Both the position numbers and the translations under genes were made by a program. Of a stretch of 11,382 bases of DNA, positions 7,597 to 11,382 are shown one piece after another (the first letter of the stretch is position 1; each line of letters opens with the position of its first letter). The stretch lies in contig JBNKUL010000015.1 in NCBI GenBank assembly GCA_050298555.1, positions 1 to 11,382 on the forward strand, read 5' to 3'. The notes below the pieces were generated by a model, which was not told the DNA's origin, ran no database searches, and worked only from the letters and a program-made list of their open reading frames with translations. This stretch comes from JAPHSX01 sp050298555 (GTDB lineage Bacteria; Pseudomonadota; Gammaproteobacteria; Thiohalomonadales; Thiohalomonadaceae).

Positions 7597-9930
7597 ATGG
7601 TTACAACCGACAACAAGCACGAGATCATCTACGACCAGCAGCTCAAGCTGGTCGCCGATGCGATGCCCACCTCGCTGATTGCGATTCTCATCAACGGTAC
7701 CCTGTTGGCCGCGCTCCAGTCCTCAGTGCTGGCCACTGAGCTGGTGGCTGGCTGGTATCTGGCCGTGCTGCTGGTCAGTGCCTCGCGTTATATGGGCTAT
7801 CGCCGCTACCTTGCGGAGAGCCCCGAGGAGCGTAACCCGATCTACTGGGGCAACCTCTTCTTTTTCGGCACCGTGCTCTCGGCCGTGGTATGGGGCTCGG
7901 CAGCCTACTTTCTCTTTCCCCTCGACTCACAGCCGCACCAGCTTTTTCTTACCTTTGTCCTGGCCGGTATGGTGACTGGCGCCGTCACTACGCTCTCGTC
8001 GATCAACCTCTACTTCCAGTCGTTTGCCATGCTGGCGTTGCTGCCGCTGGCAGCGCGCTTTGTGCAGCTGGGTGAGACAATAGACCTGGCCATGGCCGGC
8101 ATGATCGTGCTGTTCCTGGTGATGGTGAGCAGCAGTGCGGTGCGCTCCCACCGCACCATCCTGCACTCGCTTAAACTGGCCTATGAGCATGAGCGTGCCC
8201 ATGAGGCGCTGGACGAGGCCGGGGAGCAGAACCGCCTGCTGCTGGAGTCGGCCGCCGAGGGGATCTTCGGTGTCGATATCAACGGCAACACCACCTTCGT
8301 TAATCCCTCTGCGGCCGCTATCCTCGGCTACGAGCCGCACGAGATGCTCAACAAGCCGATGCATAAGCTCATCCACCACCATCGTGCCGATGGCTCCCCC
8401 TATCCGGTGGAGGAGTGTCCGATGAGCAACACACTGCGCACGGGCAATCACAACTTCATTAATGATGAGGTGCTGTGGCACAAGGATGGTCACAGCATTC
8501 CGGTGGAGTACCACAGCACGCCGATCCTGAAAAGCGGTGAGGTGGTGGGCGTGGTGATCACCTTTAGCGATATCAGTCAGCGCATCGAGGCAGAATCGCA
8601 GCTGGAGTATCAGGCCTACTACGACGCACTCACCGGCCTGGCCAACCGCCGCCTGCTGCTGGACCGGCTGGAACAGGCGCTTACCCTGTCGCGGCGTCAC
8701 CGGCACATGGGTGGCCTGTTGCTGCTCGATCTGGACAACTTCAAGACCATCAATGACTCGTTGGGGCACGCCGTTGGCGATGAGCTGCTGATCATTGTGG
8801 CGGAGCGCCTGAAAAAGGCGATCCGCACGGAAGATACCGTCGCCCGCATGGGGGGCGACGACTTCGTCATCCTCCTTGCCGAGGTGGACGATGATCCGGA
8901 CCGAACCGCCAAGGCGGTGCAGGAGATCGCCGATAAGTGCCGCGAGACCCTCTCCCGCCCCTTTGCCGTCCAGGGGCGGGAGCTGCATGTGACCAGCAGC
9001 ATTGGTGCCGTTCTCTTCCCCATGGGGGAGGAGACGGCGGATGACCTGCTCAAACAGGCCGATACGGCGATGTATCGCGCCAAGGAGGGGGGGCGTGACA
9101 CCATTCAGTTCTTCCTTCCCAGCATGCAACAGGCGGTGGAGCAGCGCATGCACCTCTATAACGACCTGCGCCTTGCCCTCAAGCAGGATCAGTTCGAACT
9201 CCACTACCAGCCGCAGTACAACCGTAAGGCCGAGATTATCGGTGCCGAGGCGCTATTGCGCTGGAGCCACCCTGTGCGGGGAATGGTCTCACCGGCGGAG
9301 TTTATTCCGCTGGCCGAGGAGAGTGGCCTCATCCTGCCGATTGGCGAGTGGGTGCTGATGAGTGCCTGCCGCCTGGTCAAGCAGCTGGAGTCGGAGGGCG
9401 ATGGTCATGCCCTGCCGACGCTGGCGGTCAATGTCAGCCCGCGACAGTTCCAGCAGCCCGACTTCGTGCAGCAGGTCGAGAGGGCGCTGCAACAGACCGG
9501 GGTGGATGGCTCGCGTATCGAGCTGGAGCTGACCGAGGGGATCCTGGTCCACAATGTCGACGAGACCATCGCCAAGATGGAGGCGCTACGGCAGTTGGGC
9601 ATCACCTTCTCCATCGACGACTTCGGTACCGGCTACTCCTCGCTCACCTATCTGCAGCGCTTGCCGCTGCACAAGCTCAAGGTGGACCAGAGTTTCGTGC
9701 GCAACCTGGATGAGTCAAATCGCGGCGCGGTACTGGCCGAGACCATCATCGACATGGGCACCCACCTCAATCTCGAGGTGATCGCCGAAGGGGTCGAGAC
9801 CGACGAGCAGTTCCACACCCTGTGCAAGATGGGGTGTGAGCAGTTCCAGGGTTACCTCTTCAGCCGTCCCGTCGAGGAGGAGACGCTCAGGCGCCTGCTG
9901 ATGGGAGAGGGTGAGGCCCACATCTGTTAG
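7597..9930 (+). CDS. Membrane PAS-GGDEF-EAL cyclic-di-GMP signalling protein, probably a phosphodiesterase
   Basis: A 777-residue bifunctional-architecture c-di-GMP protein. Residues 22-183 form about six hydrophobic segments, a MASE-like membrane sensor I cannot assign to a named family. A PAS domain (about 212-330) begins LLLESAAEGIFGV and ends FSDISQRI. GGDEF (about 338-505) opens YYDALTGLANRR; its signature reads GGDDF (419-423) rather than GG[DE]EF, with an RTED inhibitory-site motif (410-413) five residues before. EAL (about 525-770) keeps EALLRW (551-556), NVSPRQF, ELTEG (644-648), DDFGTG (674-679), the LKVDQSF lysine, EGVET (731-735) and QGY, so phosphodiesterase activity is expected; cyclase activity may be weakened. 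The ATG at 7597 is 12 bases after the rarA stop, in its frame, with no recognisable ribosome site; an internal ATG at residue 23 is an alternative but would cut the first helix. It ends at TAG. The stimulus is unknown. Confidence 0.93.
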   Translation: MVTTDNKHEIIYDQQLKLVADAMPTSLIAILINGTLLAALQSSVLATELVAGWYLAVLLVSASRYMGYRRYLAESPEERNPIYWGNLFFFGTVLSAVVWGSAAYFLFPLDSQPHQLFLTFVLAGMVTGAVTTLSSINLYFQSFAMLALLPLAARFVQLGETIDLAMAGMIVLFLVMVSSSAVRSHRTILHSLKLAYEHERAHEALDEAGEQNRLLLESAAEGIFGVDINGNTTFVNPSAAAILGYEPHEMLNKPMHKLIHHHRADGSPYPVEECPMSNTLRTGNHNFINDEVLWHKDGHSIPVEYHSTPILKSGEVVGVVITFSDISQRIEAESQLEYQAYYDALTGLANRRLLLDRLEQALTLSRRHRHMGGLLLLDLDNFKTINDSLGHAVGDELLIIVAERLKKAIRTEDTVARMGGDDFVILLAEVDDDPDRTAKAVQEIADKCRETLSRPFAVQGRELHVTSSIGAVLFPMGEETADDLLKQADTAMYRAKEGGRDTIQFFLPSMQQAVEQRMHLYNDLRLALKQDQFELHYQPQYNRKAEIIGAEALLRWSHPVRGMVSPAEFIPLAEESGLILPIGEWVLMSACRLVKQLESEGDGHALPTLAVNVSPRQFQQPDFVQQVERALQQTGVDGSRIELELTEGILVHNVDETIAKMEALRQLGITFSIDDFGTGYSSLTYLQRLPLHKLKVDQSFVRNLDESNRGAVLAETIIDMGTHLNLEVIAEGVETDEQFHTLCKMGCEQFQGYLFSRPVEEETLRRLLMGEGEAHIC

Positions 9931-10006
9931 CGTGTGTTGCCGGGGGCCCAACTTGCCGCCAACTCGGGTAGAATAGCCGCATGATTTTCCAGACAGTTTC
10001 AGTTTG
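9931..10006 (+). promoter_or_regulatory. Intergenic region upstream of crcB with a possible -10 box
   Basis: The 76 bases contain TAGAAT at 9969-9974, one mismatch from the sigma-70 -10 consensus, about 33 bases before the crcB ATG. I find no matching -35 hexamer at 16-18 bases, so the promoter call is weak. No hairpin terminator follows the upstream gene. I looked for the conserved elements of the fluoride (crcB-motif) riboswitch and did not recognise them. Confidence 0.3.
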
Positions 10007-10381
10007 ATGGGACAGACCCTGGCCATTGCCGCCGGTGGTGCCGTGGGCGCGCTGCTGCGTTTCTGGGGCGCCAACGCGGTTTATAGCTTACTGGGACGGG
10101 GCTTTCCCTACGGCACCCTGGCGGTGAACCTGCTGGGATCGCTGTTGATGGGCTTCTGTTACGCCTGGTTGGTGGAACGGGCGAGCCTGGGGCCGGAGTG
10201 GCGCGCGCTGGTGATGGTCGGTTTTCTTGGCGCCTTCACCACCTTCTCCACCTTCTCCATCGAGACCATTAACCTGATCGAGGGCGGCGCGCTGGTGAAG
10301 GCGATGCTGAATATGTTTGTCAGCGTGGCGCTCTGTGTCACCGCCGCCTGGTTGGGACTGCTTGTCGGGAGGCAGCTATGA
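10007..10381 (+). CDS. crcB: Fluoride channel CrcB/Fluc
   Basis: A small inner-membrane protein that works as an antiparallel dimer and exports fluoride passively, protecting enzymes such as enolase. The 124-residue length and four hydrophobic segments fit the family. Signatures are GGAVGALLRF (10-19), GTLAVNLLGSLLMGF (36-50) with the pore asparagine N41, and GFLGAFTTFSTFS (72-84) carrying the phenylalanines (F80, F83) and the threonine/serine stretch around the central sodium site. I chose the ATG at 10007 over a TTG immediately before it. No good Shine-Dalgarno is visible for either. Its TGA overlaps the start of the DUF190 gene (ATGA), implying coupled translation. A crcB beside serS and rarA occurs in other gammaproteobacteria such as Pseudomonas. 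Confidence 0.94.
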   Translation: MGQTLAIAAGGAVGALLRFWGANAVYSLLGRGFPYGTLAVNLLGSLLMGFCYAWLVERASLGPEWRALVMVGFLGAFTTFSTFSIETINLIEGGALVKAMLNMFVSVALCVTAAWLGLLVGRQL

Positions 10382-10689
10382 AACAGACCGAGGTTACCGT
10401 CGTACGCCTCTACCTCAATGAGGGCGAGGCACAACTGGAGAGCCTGCTCAAGCGGCTGCACGACTGGGAAAAGCTCAAGGGTGTGAGCGTGTTTCGCGGC
10501 ATCGCCGGTTTCGGCGATTCGGGTGAGATCCACACCAGCAAGTTCATCGACCTGGGGATGGAACTACCCCTGGTGGTGGAGTTTTTCGACCGCCCGGAAA
10601 AGGTGGCCGCTATCCTGGAGCACATCAGTGCAAGCGTGAAGCCGGGCCATATCATCAGCTGGAACGCCCAGATAAACGAACACGATTAA
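10378..10689 (+). CDS. DUF190 family protein, PII-like, partner of crcB
   Basis: A 103-residue protein of the DUF190 family, recognised from its start (RLYLNEGE), the HDWEKLKGVSVFRGIAGFG segment with its invariant RGxxGFG, the LPLVVEFFDRPEKV strand-helix, and its length. Known DUF190 structures have a PII-like alpha/beta fold. The family often lies beside crcB, which suggests a supporting or sensing role in fluoride resistance, but the biochemical function is unknown to me. The ATG overlaps the crcB TGA by four bases (ATGA), and GGGAGG (10367-10372) gives a strong ribosome site. The frame ends at TAA inside a 13-bp tandem repeat. The protein has no signal peptide or membrane segment, so it is cytosolic. 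Confidence 0.9.
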   Translation: MKQTEVTVVRLYLNEGEAQLESLLKRLHDWEKLKGVSVFRGIAGFGDSGEIHTSKFIDLGMELPLVVEFFDRPEKVAAILEHISASVKPGHIISWNAQINEHD

Positions 10690-10700
10690 CGAACAAGATT
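10675..10700 (+). repeat. 13-bp imperfect tandem duplication across the DUF190 stop codon
   Basis: AACGAACACGATT (10675-10687) is followed directly by AACGAACAAGATT (10688-10700), 12 of 13 bases identical. The DUF190 TAA (10687-10689) lies at the junction. A further partial echo, AAGTAACGAA, follows at 10701-10710. This looks like a local slippage duplication that built part of the spacer before serS. No function is implied. Confidence 0.85.
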
Positions 10701-10725
10701 AAGTAACGAAAAGGTAACAGAGACT

Positions 10726-11382
10726 ATGTTAGACCCCCGTCTGTTCCGCGGCGACCTGGAGAACACCGCCGCCCAACTGGCACGTCGCGGATTCGAACTC
10801 GACGTCGCGGCAATCGAGCGACTGGAGAGTGAGCGAAAATCGCTGCAGATCGAAACCGAAAACCTGCAGGCGGAGAAGAACAAGAGCGCCAAGTCGATCG
10901 GCCAGGCCAAGGCCAAGGGCTAGGACATCCAGCCGCTGCTCGATGCGGTGGCGGACCTGGGCGACAAGCTGAAGGCCGCAGAAGTTAAGTTGTCAGATAT
11001 TCAGAGCCAACTGAATGACATTTTCATGGGTGTTCCAAATATCCCCGATGAGAGCGTACCTGATGGCAAGGACGAAGATGACAACGTCGAGGTGCGCAAG
11101 TGGGGCGAGCCGCGCCAGTTCGACTTCGAGCCTAAAGATCATGTGGATGTGGGTGAGAAGTTGGGCCTTGATTTTGAAATGGCCGTAAAGTTAACGGGCT
11201 CGCGTTTCTCGGTGATGACCGGCCCGGTGGCCCGTATGCATCGGGCATTGATCCAGTTCATGCTGGATCTGCACACTAGCGAGCACGGCTATACTGAGAC
11301 CTACGTTCCCTACCTGGTCAACAGCGACTCGCTGCGCGGCACCGGCCAGCTGCCCAAGTTCGAGGAGGACCTGTTCAAGCTC
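10726..11382 (+). CDS. serS: Seryl-tRNA synthetase SerS, N-terminal part, interrupted by an in-frame TAG (3' end outside window)
   Basis: A class II aminoacyl-tRNA synthetase that charges tRNA-Ser and tRNA-Sec. The 219 codons here cover the N-terminal coiled-coil arm, which holds the long variable arm of tRNA-Ser, and the start of the catalytic domain. The first 65 residues (MLDPRLFRGD to GQAKAKG) match E. coli SerS. Codon 66 is then TAG (10921-10923) where E. coli has Glu, and the same frame continues with matching sequence: DIQPL, VPNIPDESVPDGKDEDDNVEVRKWG, KLTGSRF and the motif 1 region ARMHRALIQFMLDLH. No frameshift is involved; one G-to-T change from GAG would explain it. The ATG at 10726 gives the standard N-terminus, with a modest AAGGT 10 bases upstream. 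Identity is secure; as written it yields only a 65-residue peptide, which cannot be right for an essential single-copy enzyme unless the TAG is read or is an error. Confidence 0.94.
10921..10923 (+). other. serS: In-frame amber codon at the tip of the SerS coiled-coil arm
   Basis: TAG occupies the position of Glu in the E. coli sequence ARGEDIEPL, at the turn between the two arm helices. The flanking codons are conserved in frame on both sides. Unlike the ftsK site, almost any inserted amino acid should be tolerated in this surface turn. Confidence 0.93.

Noticed and set aside
7927..9204. A 425-codon minus-strand frame inside the c-di-GMP gene
   Set aside because: Antisense shadow with His/Gln/Arg-rich composition; the plus-strand domains are unambiguous.
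9931..10006. Fluoride riboswitch upstream of crcB
   Set aside because: I could not find the conserved pseudoknot and hairpin elements of the crcB motif, and the region is short. A covariance search could still overturn this.

Overview
The window looks like a piece of a GC-rich (roughly 60%) gammaproteobacterial chromosome. The evidence is the gene set and order: a convergent trxB next to ftsK-lolA-rarA-...-serS, with proteins that align by eye along most of their length to E. coli FtsH, TrxB, FtsK, LolA, RarA and SerS. I cannot name a genus. There are no mobile elements, CRISPR arrays, rRNAs or tRNAs that I can see. Gene content is mostly core, with a few accessory insertions.

Layout. Positions 1-993 hold the 3' part of ftsH (membrane AAA+ protease). 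It is followed by a perfect 16-bp hairpin terminator (1012-1047) shared with trxB, which converges from the minus strand (1061-2008). A 113-bp divergent intergenic region separates trxB from ald (alanine dehydrogenase, 2122-3177), which sits where E. coli carries the regulator gene lrp. A 64-bp AT-rich leader precedes ftsK (3242-5578), lolA (5582-6223) and rarA (6220-7584), which are tightly packed and probably co-transcribed. A membrane PAS-GGDEF-EAL cyclic-di-GMP protein follows (7597-9930), then crcB (fluoride channel) with an overlapping DUF190 gene, then serS, cut by the window end.

How they work together. ftsK, lolA and rarA serve chromosome segregation, lipoprotein transport to the outer membrane and stalled-fork maintenance. 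serS supplies seryl-tRNA. crcB and DUF190 look like a two-gene fluoride-export unit. The c-di-GMP protein retains every EAL signature I can check but has a GGDDF variant of the cyclase motif, so net phosphodiesterase activity is the better guess.

The most striking observation is that two normally essential genes are each interrupted by one in-frame TAG in an otherwise intact reading frame. In ftsK the TAG replaces the Walker A lysine; in serS it replaces a residue at the tip of the tRNA-binding coiled-coil arm. A third TAG, ending rarA, is followed in the same frame and without another stop by the c-di-GMP gene, whose start has no visible Shine-Dalgarno. This could reflect sequencing or assembly error (my leading explanation), genuine gene decay, or amber suppression/recoding. 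TAG also ends rarA and the c-di-GMP gene at natural-looking C-termini, which argues against complete reassignment.
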